This document shows positions 12,001-15,553 of a stretch of 17,045 bases of DNA, piece after piece. The notes under the pieces are model-generated. The model had not been told where the DNA came from. It worked only from the letters and a program-made list of their open reading frames with translations, and searched no databases. Positions within the stretch are counted from its first letter, which is position 1. Every line of letters starts with the position of its first letter. Made by a program: the position numbers and the translations under genes. Source of the stretch: JADKIH01 sp031411835. GTDB lineage: Bacteria; Bacteroidota; Bacteroidia; AKYH767-A; 2013-40CM-41-45. The DNA lies in contig JANOBV010000357.1 in the NCBI GenBank assembly GCA_031411835.1, positions 1 to 17,045 of the forward strand. Reading direction: 5' to 3'.

Positions 12001-13173
12001 TGAAATTGCTGTGATTGCAGCACTTGTAGCAAGTGAAGCAGTTAATGCAGTAAAATTATTATTATTAATATTTCCAATAGATGTAGTAGTTGCATTAGTA
12101 GCTTCAACTGTTATACCCTGCAATGTACCGGAAGCTACACCATAAGTTAATGCAATTGTATTATTGTTAATTGCATTTGTATACGTTCCTGTTGGCGTTG
12201 CACTTGCTGACACATTATAAATTCCTCTAAGTGTACCTGAAGTGACACCACCGTTAGAACTTGTAATGCTGTTAAATGAAACATTGAACCCAATACTGTT
12301 TCTTATTAAAATACCATAAACAGTTCCGGATACGTTTGCATAACCTGAAAAAGTTCCTGTTGTACCAAAGTTACTGATGGTATTAGCCGTGGCTCCACTT
12401 GCGCCACCAATATCTATTCCCGTATTAAAATCAGCAGCAGCAGTAGGTCCTAATACAAGGATAGCGTTGTTAACGTTACTTATTATATTACTATAGATCT
12501 TCAAACCACTGTTACTACCAGCAGTTGTTGTTGCAGAAGCAGAAGTTGTTGCTGCAGTCGCAGTATGAGTGGAGTTACTATAGATACCAAAAGTATTTTG
12601 ATATGTTCTGTTTAAAGTGATGGTGTTACCCTGGATGGTTACATTCTGTGCACCATTAGTTGAGGTAGCATAAAACAATGCAACACCAAATTCAGTCATG
12701 TTATTAGTGGCAGCAGCCGTTGTAGTATTCGCTGCATTTTCCAACATGGTGAAATTCTTGATCGTTACGTTATCACTTCCGATAACTTTAAAGATCGCAT
12801 CCACTAATGTTCCTGCAGTTTGAGGTGTGAAAGCAGTAATCGTACTACTTGCACCATCAATAGTTACACTGTTAGTAGTCGTCGTAGCAGCAGCAAAGCT
12901 GATCGAATAACCACCTGCAGGTGTAGTCTCAGTTCCCGAGGCTGTACACGTTAATGTAACAGGACCTGAGATCGATGTGATACCGTTCAATGCCGTTACT
13001 GCATTCGCTAAGGAAGTGTAACTCGCCGCCAGAGCGGGAACCGTGTTTGAGGGATTAGTTACCGTTACTGACACCGCCATCGAACTGAGGCAGGTAGTGA
13101 GGACTAAACCCACAACTAAGAACCAGCTTGCGAAAGCCGTTCTCGTGCGTTTTGGATTGTAATTGTTTTCCAT
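1..13173 (-). CDS. Giant secreted multidomain surface protein (beta-helix, Ig-like, SprB and GEVED modules), partial at C-terminus
   Basis: The frame is open from the ATG at 13173 to the left window edge, 4391 codons with no stop found. Both ends and every sampled interior stretch translate in the same register. Residues 1-33 are a signal peptide. Residues ~52-842 and ~2411-3197 are two related parallel beta-helix blocks. Residues ~843-2410 are mostly cysteine-paired Ig/PKD-like modules, with two SprB repeats and two large inserts. After residue ~3310 a super-repeat carries three GEVED domains with DxNxDG-type calcium loops. Composition is Thr/Ser/Gly/Ala/Asn-rich with very few Lys. By family knowledge such proteins are exported by Sec and the type IX system and act as cell-surface or released adhesins; the C-terminal sorting domain would lie outside the window. 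The role as adhesin is inferred. An in-frame ATG at 13260 would add 29 residues. I prefer 13173 because it puts a normal basic n-region before the hydrophobic core and follows an A-rich leader. Confidence 0.95.
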   Translation of the reverse strand, partial: MENNYNPKRTRTAFASWFLVVGLVLTTCLSSMAVSVTVTNPSNTVPALAASYTSLANAVTALNGITSISGPVTLTCTASGTETTPAGGYSISFAAATTTTNSVTIDGASSTITAFTPQTAGTLVDAIFKVIGSDNVTIKNFTMLENAANTTTAAATNNMTEFGVALFYATSTNGAQNVTIQGNTITLNRTYQNTFGIYSNSTHTATAATTSASATTTAGSNSGLKIYSNIISNVNNAILVLGPTAAADFNTGIDIGGASGATANTISNFGTTGTFSGYANVSGTVYGILIRNSIGFNVSFNSITSSNGGVTSGTLRGIYNVSASATPTGTYTNAINNNTIALTYGVASGTLQGITVEATNATTTSIGNINNNNFTALTASLATSAAITAISSVAPHLTLSISGNTFTNLSTNTTGSFTFFAHNYSMPASGSQTLNNNSIVTAFNKTGAGGTVTISTTAGSSPNGSTHSFTNNNFSNITVTGATGITGVNNTDGAGTSPNRTVTGNTFSNWTGGTGSITGMTYSYIGATSNYSTNTFSNITGQSSITALSIGSTFNGGTPLNVNSNIINNLTSTGTGGSVTGITCSNTSTTININNNTVNTLSSTGASSVSGIVISGATTTNVFANKIYDLSGNNASTTVNGLLVSVGTTITLYNNLVGDLRATAANAANPLVGLNITGGTTVNAYYNTVYLNGSSSGALFGSSAVSASTTTTVDLRNNIFVNTSSVTGTGLAAAYRRSTATLTSYSANSNRNDFFGSTIFTDGTNTDATLTAYKARVASRDANSISESPTWQSTSGASANFLKYDLAVQTGLEAGAATISGFTTDYAGTTRNATTPDIGAWELNGTPLPVCSGTPAQAVITGASSLCSGTGTTLSFSTTNYTAPGITYQWASSTTSGGPYTTTLGTAASQATGNLTTTTYYVVTVSCSASGQSSTSLEFTVTVNTLPTVAVSPTSGSYCTPGGSAVALTASGATTYAWSPAGGLSATTGSSVNASPSATTTYTVTGTDANACTNTATSAITVASFPLSLTATATPATICTGGTSNLSSSYITPSVATYGFSTNGSSGTLDPMTGAATVVGLGVDDAPMAAANSSTAGSCVALPFTFNMGGTNYTFFSASPDGWLAFANSATALASQFTNAVTSSTNTPKIYPFWDDAATGTDGSVTTLTTGTAPNRIFKVQWRVTIPRNVSGASNSTFQAWIYETSNKIELRYGTMGAPTSTSISAGITGAGGTTFQSLTFATNTASTTVANDGNATTAPSSGRLYSFSPYSAVTFAWTPSGDVVNATSASTATNALVANTTFTVTATNSGCASTATTTVSIATGAPTVNVTPAGPINVCTGGTQLLTANVTGGGQPYSYLWSNGATTSTITVSTTGSYSVTVTDACSQTGASNVVSFTVNPIPTATASSNTPVCSGSTLNLTGGSNIGTAFAWTGPNSFSSSSQSPSISSVTLTAAGVYTVTASVNGCSSTATTTVVVNPGVNTATASGPASVCAGGTANLTSSAVNTQPGVGYTFNGNSGVAFIDISVSGTSVGTIGDDTEHNLTIPSFNYNGVAYTTARVGNNGVLAFGSTAGDINYSNRSLPAPLGANNTDQLTGGLMTNVAGSTLTAICANWDDMTPGTGGSIKTQTVGNVYIVQWTNEDNFGATGTGTITFQIQLDLTTGQIHLVYSDISYGVVGFDGGESATVGLNFSASSALQYSNLTSSLVDGQSITFTPNAGVLTYAWTASNNGFTSSAQNPSGATATAPSTTYTVVMSNVAGCTASASATVNVTTVVASGSATNATCNGGTNGSVTFSATGGTAPYSYTLNGNAATSPTSGLAAGSYIVVATDNNGCTGSTTLTITQPTAVSVSASGTNTTCFGGSDGSITYSASGGSAPYSYTLNGNASTSPASGLAAGSYTIVATDNNGCTGSASVTITSPAAPSVTASNNGPICSGGSATIDATAGFVSYAWSGPSSFTASTQSASATDAGVYTVIVTDGSGCTNSASTTLVVNPNLPVSVSIATSPSTSICSGTSVTFTASGTNGGTSPSYQWSLNGTPQSGETNATYTNASLANGDIVSVSYNSNETCTSGNPATASQTITVTGAIAASVTLTGSATICAGSATYTATSTGGGSTPNYEFFVNGSSVQNGASATYTYSPTNNDAIYVIMTSSFACATGSPATSNTINITVNPTPTAPTITPSSSSICDPGTITLSSSYTGAGNVWSPGGATTDNIVVSGAGTYTYTVTYTAAGCTSPASAPVTVTIYSANSVSIAATSGGNLCTGGTVTLTATPATGNVWSTSATTAAITVNTAGAYSVINTDGNGCSATASFTVVSSNPTASISASCSTLLAGNSTTLTTTATAGAGTISSYQYVLNGITNVGTNSPTFTTSTTGSYTVIVTNSFGCSFTSAPVVISASGPLSGTYTISSTPSCSNYTSFANAVADLNTKGVAGNVTFNINGGYTETVPAGGLILKQCALAVGLQSGPTQTVSFVKVGGGANPKLTANTGTTTANTFADNIVKVVGMDNVTFNGIDLSENAANTTATTQMEAGLGVYKCDNLNGANNVTYTNGTITLNKVNTAAIGVRVANTTEASATLLTYGGLAGDATGIQAFRNRVAITNNTITNTYGAVLFNAATAASGTSSTNDTLQTISGNTITNFAGAATAVTAISVTDNRSFTISNNSINGGASTTGAITGINGGSGPHGQITGNTVTLVSATNSTGAVIGITYGGSGTGNTASISNNTVQNCAFGAATTATFNGITCGLAGTSSNVTVNGNTITANSLAGTGTFTGIALSGSPLTSTLSCNNNVITSNTKSSTGSMFGISSSHSSVSLVATMNGNTISGNTMAGGAAACTFSGINFTSTSVWTVNANNINTNTITALTGTAIGTINGITNVGTGLATPTSYTNNTINTLSIGGASTGSHIIRGINVSTSTSDARTISGNTIFGLSVASASTTPALAGIITSTGGTVNVTKNKIYGLTVNGSAGTAIGISNTGGTTVGITNNIIGGISAPNITNALASNSIIGLSLTGGTTVNASYNTIFLSGTSTGGSSGISYTATPTTVVLRNNIVSNSLAQSGPAFSVAVRCATITVPPANFGSASNNNLYYTTGVGNNLTSFNGTAGFAFAAYKSQVGMSPREQASVTENVATNLANTTTGASANYLHFTAGAASLAESGAISISGITDDYDGDLRSATAPDIGADEFAGTNVQPAITAISAAPLGIQCTATARTITVSVLAGALPVTGVNLSYAFNGGSTTTIAMSGTAGTGTTTWTATIPAATPANAVVTYSATATDGTYSPTAAGTSYSDAPLTGVTVTAAAGTNPVCVGGSTTLNATLSGSGSAPTYTAPPAVSNPTTDEDFGNITITQGASTILNNTTAGGSLVGTIGTATGTGGSYSNFTAFGPYSLLMGTTYNCSLTSITQGGNFGNAMAIYIDYNRNGVFTDAGENVYNQGATISGPHTSTGTFTVPTSASVGAARMRVLVNEGTITSPTQTLTWGEYEEYTVNLLPNLSYSWSDGTSGVGTGASLSLAPTATTTYTVSATDANGCSISGTVMVNVNPLPPSPVGHNSTQCGLATPSCYVDVAGDIYKWYLASTGGTPIYSNANGLLVSYPISTTTTFYVSTFDGSCESVRTQVIATVIAPPTVTATSSVVTNTCPFTDFSLTATSSNDPNYAYTWTASPVSGSGIPTSLGGFNPTIQATAGGTYTYTVSAVDITSPTPTGCATTATTLVTVLVPPAIDSIRPTSSTVCAGTSVTLNVYSAGLSTGPQTQPTGYLSSSATSTADEDLLNVTFGTLNNTSTCATTGGPGSTLNLYSDFTTTVAAPTVNGGSSVSFSVQTGTCGGNFTNHCAIFIDWNRDGDFLDAGENPFISTAVSGPNTVTGTITVPATASAGVTRMRVIAVETSGAIASTGTYTWGETEDYIINVIGVVAQDPAKTYSWNPGGATTPTITVTPTSTTTYTVGVSAAGNTCTNYAYSTVTVNPLPTAPTAVDSTQCGPGNATCSVTGGGPAYRWYLTASGGSPLVGQTGASLTAYNINSTTTFYVSSYNGTTTCESARVPVIQTVSIPATITMSAVTTGCTGASVTLNVSNPSNYVWNTYSLNGGGANSGISTPLTGTYADPFSVTVTPTINGTYTYTMSVTDNVCNAVATTVVTLTNAPTITSVSATPNPICFGFSTTLNASTTTIDNGPQTVTATYASSSATSVADEDLLNVTFGTLNNTSTCSTTGGGASVLNLYSDFTSVTAPTVAVGQSVAFSVQTGTCGGNFTNRCAIFIDWNRDGDFLDANENPFVSTAVSGPNTVSGSITVPATALAGVTRMRVIAVETSGTISSTGTYTWGETEDYNIQVQTVVTQPNVAVTWNPGALSGNTVTVTPGTTGANTYTATATNSLSG
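136..561 (-). other. GEVED domain 3
   Basis: Runs from DEDLLNVTFG to GETEDYNIQV, with loop IDWNRDGDFLDANE and core TRMRVIAVE. It is inserted in the third, truncated super-repeat copy. The DNA differs from domain 2 at many third positions, so the similarity reflects an old duplication kept by selection rather than a recent copy. Confidence 0.85.
1405..1833 (-). other. GEVED domain 2
   Basis: Runs from DEDLLNVTFG to GETEDYIINV. It has an intact EF-hand-like loop IDWNRDGDFLDAGE and the core TRMRVIAVE. By hand alignment it is about 85% identical in protein to GEVED domain 3. It is inserted between the first strand (VCAGTSVTLNV) and the YSWNPGG strand of an Ig-like module. Confidence 0.85.
2668..3120 (-). 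other. GEVED domain 1
   Basis: Runs from DEDFGNITI to GEYEEYTVNL, the namesake Gly-Glu-x-Glu-Asp/Glu-Tyr end. A calcium-type loop IDYNRNGVFTDAGE is present. It is the most divergent of the three copies, with Asn in the fifth loop position where the others have Asp. It is inserted in an Ig-like module. Confidence 0.8.
3240..3582 (-). other. Fibronectin type III-like linker module
   Basis: About 115 residues between beta-helix block 2 and the super-repeats. Visible pieces are ITVSVLAGA, VTGVNLSYAFNGG, TIAMSGTAGTG, TWTATIPAA and VVTYSATATDG. This matches the beta-sandwich linkers of the type 'xVxLxYxxNGG...W(T/S)AxIPA...VxYxxxAxDG' often found next to PDIGAxE blocks. It carries no Ig-type Cys pair. 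Confidence 0.6.
3583..5943 (-). other. Beta-helix block 2 of the giant protein
   Basis: Residues ~2411-3197. It begins GTYTIS...YTSFANAVADLNTKG and ends DDYDGDLRSATAPDIGADEF. About a dozen coils of 29-36 residues follow the pattern (I/F)xGIxxS...NNTIxxxSxxG. Segments match block 1 in the same order: DNVT and ENAANTT near the start, NNVTxxxGTITLN, then NTIFLSGTSTG and LRNNI near the end. Block 2 is therefore a paralogue of block 1 of nearly equal length. It ends in the DYDGDxR...PDIGA(D/Y)E motif common in Bacteroidota surface proteins. Confidence 0.8.
7402..7842 (-). repeat. Two tandem SprB-type repeats
   Basis: Two 75-residue copies (225 bp apart, measured at the first Cys codon) read ATCNGGTNGS or TTCFGGSDGS, then GGTAPYSYTLNG or GGSAPYSYTLNG, then GLAAGSY, then VATDNNGCTGS. 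This is the SprB repeat, named from the gliding adhesin SprB of Flavobacterium johnsoniae. The copies are closely similar in protein but differ in DNA, so the duplication is not recent. Confidence 0.85.
8008..8658 (-). other. Beta-sandwich-like insert 2 within an Ig-like module
   Basis: A second insert of about 215 residues sits at the equivalent point of another Ig-like module (VCAGGTANLTSS before, VLTYAWTASN after). It has the same motif order as the first insert but is divergent: IPSFNYNGV, VGNNGVLAFG, ANWDDMTPG, YIVQWTNED, TFQIQLD and IHLVYSD. The shared order supports common ancestry of the two inserts. Function is unknown. Confidence 0.5.
9361..10026 (-). other. Beta-sandwich-like insert 1 within an Ig-like module
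   Basis: About 220 residues lie between the first strand of an Ig-like module (ICTGGTSNLSSS) and its remainder (VTFAWTPSGD). Visible motifs are LPFTFNMGG, SPDGWLAF, IYPFWDD, FKVQWR, TFQAWIYE and IELRYG. The order of a 'DGxLxF' turn, a 'PFWDD' loop, 'VQWR' and 'FQxxxYE' recalls nidogen-like or lectin-like beta-sandwich domains. I cannot assign a named family with confidence. Confidence 0.5.
10648..13020 (-). other. Beta-helix block 1 of the giant protein
   Basis: Residues ~52-842. It opens with YTSLANAVTALNG, a common start of Bacteroidota surface beta-helix blocks, and ends with PDIGAWE. Between them are coils of about 30 residues with the pattern (V/I)xGIxxS...NNxIxxLSxxG, seen clearly near 11250-11460, where three coils in a row are 30, 30 and 32 residues long. 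Repeated Asn at the turns fits the asparagine ladder of right-handed parallel beta-helices. By family knowledge such folds form stalks or bind or cleave polysaccharide. I see no catalytic signature, so a structural or adhesive role is the safer reading. Confidence 0.75.
13075..13173 (-). other. Signal peptide of the giant surface protein
   Basis: Residues 1-33. The n-region contains KRTR, the hydrophobic core is FLVVGLVL, and the end is SSMA, giving a likely signal peptidase I cut after Ala33 before VSVTV. The Cys at residue 28 follows LTT, a poor lipobox because Thr stands at -1, so a lipoprotein is unlikely. Confidence 0.8.
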
Positions 13174-13238
13174 GTTGGTTAAGTTATATTGATTTTTGTT
13201 TTTGTTTTTATTCTTCTCATAGGTAGAAATAGCAAATT

Positions 13239-13265
13239 CCACGACTGAAAATAATTTCATCGTGG
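13239..13265 (-). promoter_or_regulatory. Strong stem-loop in the leader of the giant gene
   Basis: On the plus strand CCACGA, one bulged C, TGAAA, loop ATAA, then TTTCA and TCGTGG: 11 base pairs with one bulge and a 4-base loop. It lies 66 bases upstream of the preferred ATG and contains the alternative in-frame ATG at 13260. No long U tract follows on the minus strand, so it is not a standard terminator. It may stabilise the very long mRNA or control translation; that is inference. Confidence 0.5.
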
Positions 13266-13471
13266 TCTTCAACTTTTCTAATAGAATTGATTTGCTCGTG
13301 TAATAGTTCACGTATAGTCTTTTCGTTAGTGTAGATTATTATATTGTTGTTGCAACTTATAAAAAGTCGCTTCGTAAAGGTGGGTAATTATATCGTGATT
13401 TGCAATTAATTTTGTTAACACCTGTTCATTGTCGAATCGCAGTAACAACAGGCCTTTCAAACATTATTCGA

Positions 13472-13487
13472 ACTTAATCTATTAAGT
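13472..13487. promoter_or_regulatory. Dyad ACTTAAT-CT-ATTAAGT, possible operator
   Basis: A perfect 7-base inverted repeat with a 2-base spacer, about 300 bases upstream of the giant gene. The size and symmetry fit a dimeric regulator site. No regulator gene is in the window, and AT-rich dyads also arise by chance. Confidence 0.3.
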
Positions 13488-13526
13488 CAGAATCTCCAAT
13501 TAAAAGGGTTGTTTCTTCTTAACATT

Positions 13527-13557
13527 TTGGCGAATGTGCCTTTTTGGTTGGCGAATG
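13527..13557. promoter_or_regulatory. Direct repeat TTGGCGAATG, two copies 21 bp apart
   Basis: Perfect 10-base copies at 13527-13536 and 13548-13557. The 21-bp offset is two helical turns, as in tandem binding sites on one DNA face. It lies between the Wzi-like gene and the giant gene, upstream of the latter. No known site matches it in my recall. Confidence 0.3.
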
Positions 13558-13693
13558 ATGAAACCTTTGTGTTTTAGTGCCTAGTGCGTTTTTAGCGTTA
13601 TTTCGATGATTCGGTTTTTTATTACTTACTCGTTTTATTGCGGATTGTCGTGTGTGAATTGCTTCGATTTAACACCTACCTCGCAACTCTTTT

Positions 13694-13721
13694 TTTTTGC
13701 TTTTTGCTTTTTGCTTTTTGC
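13694..13721. repeat. Heptamer repeat TTTTTGC x4
   Basis: Four perfect 7-base units next to a T-run, just downstream of the stop of the Wzi-like gene. On the coding strand it reads AAAAAGC units. It has no stem, so it is not a typical terminator. Confidence 0.9.
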
Positions 13722-13744
13722 TTTTTCTTATTCTTTTTCCTTCT

Positions 13745-15382
13745 CTAGAAGCCAATATTCGCCCCAAAGGAAATCGTCGTTTTCTTCCCCTTATAATATG
13801 GCATTGTGTACTGATTCAACTCAGCTGTAGTTCCTGTTTTGTCACTCATCATAATGCCTGCCGTAAACCAACAATCGTTGAAGATCTGGTACCGGGCATT
13901 GAAGCTCATTTCTGAACTTTCCCAATAAACCAGATCGATAAATGGGAGCCCCATTCCATCGCCGGTTGTGTCTTTTGAACTACCTGTATAATGATATTCT
14001 TTCCCCTTTTGAGCGAAAGTATAAGATGCTTCTAAGTACAATTTTGAGATCGGTCGAGCCGATACAGAAAGGAAAATTTCTTGCGCATTCTCGCCCAAAT
14101 AATGACCCATATTATATGACGAATTTGCAAATGTTCCTGTCAGTAAATAGTGGCGATAAACACCCGGATTGTTACGGGTATATTCTGCTGTTACATTCAC
14201 ATTTTTATTGAGAATATTGCTCACCTTCCCTCCTACTTTTAGACTTACAAAATTGGTTTGCTGATTCGCATCCAACGCGCGTCCAAGTGCAATCTCGTCA
14301 ATGAAAACAGACATATATAAGTGTGTCTTTTTGATTGCACGAGTCCCGATGTTAAAAAACATCTGAGAATTTTGTCCAAGGAAATTGCTTCCCGAAGAAG
14401 TTTGAGAGTGATCGACTGTTTTGTAAAAAAAGAATGGCATCATGTAAGCAGGATTCAATCCCTGGTCACTATATATAATAGAGTTGCCAATTGACAAAGA
14501 CCAATTTTTAAGCGGCGTAAAAGTGAACATATTTGCCGCTACATATTTTGACTGGTTGATCACGCGGATCTGATTACCGTTATAATATGACCTTGAGCTG
14601 TCGAGCACATCAGACACAAGCCAGCCATGCACATAATTAAAGTCAAACCATTTAACCGGACTCATGTGAAATTTCAAATGAGTAAAGGAAGGTTGGTGAC
14701 CCGAAAAAATATTGGAGCCATGATAATTGTCGCCCCAAACAAAATGATCTTTCAAAAGTCCGAGACTACCCCAAGACCAACTGTACGTCATTCCGCCGCG
14801 GATCTCATCATAATCTCCACCGCCTTTAGTATCGTTTTTGTAATTTGATGCTTCAGCTTGGTTAAGATAACCGGGATCACTTAGGCGTTTGCTTTCGTGG
14901 ATATCACGAAGGCTGGCATAGAAGCCGAAATTTTTTCCAACGTAAGAATATAATTCTCCACCGGCATATCTTCTATAAAATGAACCGGCGTCATTATTAT
15001 AATATGTAAGTCCAACGATGGGCTCCACATTAAAAGTAAAGAGCGAGTCTTTATAATATAGTATGTCGTATCGCTTGTCGAAATTTTTATCTGCCTTCAA
15101 TTCCTTATTGAAATCTTTCAGATAAAAATCAAGATCCGCTTGCTGACGCTTATTCAATTCAGAACGACGCGCATCCGCTTCGCTTAACTTCTTTGCAATA
15201 AAATTTCTAGAATATGGTTTGATCGTAGTATTAACTTCAATGATGCGACTGTTTGTTAGTTCGTCGATGAAATCATACAGATCAGTATTGTTCACATGCA
15301 CATATACCTCTTGAGCCTGAACAGCGAAAGTTGTAAGTAATAAGAGTAGTATAAGGTAAGTGTGCGTAAACTTTTGTTTCAT
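13745..15382 (-). CDS. Wzi-like outer-membrane beta-barrel, capsule assembly family
   Basis: 545 residues. Residues 1-23 are a signal peptide (MKQKF, a Leu-rich core, cut after VQA). Residues ~36-70 (YDFIDEL...IKPYSRNFIAKKL) match the helical N-terminal segment usual in Bacteroidota members of this family. From residue ~115 the chain is rich in alternating aromatic strands, with the conserved-looking GDYDEIRGGMTYSW and KDHFVWGDNYHGSNIF (~188-227), the region that in Wzi relatives reads like 'KDxLxWGxGxxG'. It ends SFGANIGF, a beta-barrel C-terminus with terminal Phe. By family knowledge Wzi is an outer-membrane barrel that binds or organises surface polysaccharide. The sugar transferase upstream on the same strand supports this. 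The frame is open to a GTG at 15451, but those extra codons translate only the heptamer repeat, and the signal peptide begins at 15382. Function in this organism is inferred. Confidence 0.75.
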   Translation of the reverse strand: MKQKFTHTYLILLLLLTTFAVQAQEVYVHVNNTDLYDFIDELTNSRIIEVNTTIKPYSRNFIAKKLSEADARRSELNKRQQADLDFYLKDFNKELKADKNFDKRYDILYYKDSLFTFNVEPIVGLTYYNNDAGSFYRRYAGGELYSYVGKNFGFYASLRDIHESKRLSDPGYLNQAEASNYKNDTKGGGDYDEIRGGMTYSWSWGSLGLLKDHFVWGDNYHGSNIFSGHQPSFTHLKFHMSPVKWFDFNYVHGWLVSDVLDSSRSYYNGNQIRVINQSKYVAANMFTFTPLKNWSLSIGNSIIYSDQGLNPAYMMPFFFYKTVDHSQTSSGSNFLGQNSQMFFNIGTRAIKKTHLYMSVFIDEIALGRALDANQQTNFVSLKVGGKVSNILNKNVNVTAEYTRNNPGVYRHYLLTGTFANSSYNMGHYLGENAQEIFLSVSARPISKLYLEASYTFAQKGKEYHYTGSSKDTTGDGMGLPFIDLVYWESSEMSFNARYQIFNDCWFTAGIMMSDKTGTTAELNQYTMPYYKGKKTTISFGANIGF

Positions 15383-15405
15383 AAATGGTAAGCGAGGGAA
15401 TGGTA

Positions 15406-15447
15406 AGTAGTAAGTGGTGAGTGGTAAGTGGTGAGTGGTAAGTAGCA
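15406..15447. repeat. Heptamer array AGTGGTR, left arm (6 units)
   Basis: Units in order: AGTAGTA, AGTGGTG, AGTGGTA, AGTGGTG, AGTGGTA, AGTAGCA. Decayed units continue toward 15386, right up to the start codon of the Wzi-like gene. It pairs with the inverted arm at 15519-15553. Confidence 0.9.
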
Positions 15448-15480
15448 ACACTTACTATTTTGGACTTGTTTCTTTCAATT

Positions 15481-15508
15481 AGTTATTAGTTATTAGTTAT
15501 TAGTTATT
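15481..15508. repeat. Heptamer repeat AGTTATT x4
   Basis: Four perfect 7-base units in the loop between the two inverted AGTGGTR arms. A different sequence from the arms but with the same unit length. Confidence 0.9.
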
Positions 15509-15518
15509 AAGTAACCGG

Positions 15519-15553
15519 TGCTACTCACCACTTACCACTTACCACTTACTACT
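15519..15553. repeat. Heptamer array AGTGGTR, inverted right arm (5 units)
   Basis: Read on the minus strand: AGTAGTA, AGTGGTA, AGTGGTA, AGTGGTG, AGTAGCA. It has the same first and last unit types as the left arm and one unit fewer. It overlaps the 3' end of the sugar transferase gene: its TAG stop (15549-15551), and a following TAA, lie inside the repeat. Confidence 0.9.

Larger units (their letters stand above)
13174..13744. other. Intergenic region upstream of the giant gene
   Basis: 571 bp with no credible gene. On the minus strand it ends in an A-rich leader (AAAAACAAAAACAAAAATC, then a short AT stretch) directly before the ATG. It also holds the stem-loop at 13239-13265, the dyad at 13472-13487, the direct repeat at 13527-13557, a weak 6-base inverted repeat (CCTGTT 13421-13426, AACAGG 13447-13452) and the heptamer tract at 13694-13721. 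I found no exact TAnnTTTG promoter box; TAATGTTTG at 13458-13466 (minus) is near but has one extra base. Confidence 0.6.

Noticed and set aside
13090..13092. Lipoprotein Cys in the giant protein signal peptide
   Set aside because: Residue -1 is Thr and the context LTTC is a weak lipobox; SSMA gives a better signal peptidase I site.
1..13173. Tandem repeats as a CRISPR array
   Set aside because: Repeats are coding, degenerate and 90-1280 bp in period, with no short identical repeats separated by unique spacers.
13606..13915. Two overlapping plus-strand frames, Phe-rich
   Set aside because: They translate the TTTTTGC repeat and then run antisense into the Wzi-like gene.
15383..15451. Extended start of the Wzi-like protein from GTG
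   Set aside because: The added residues only translate the heptamer array; a standard signal peptide starts at the ATG at 15382.
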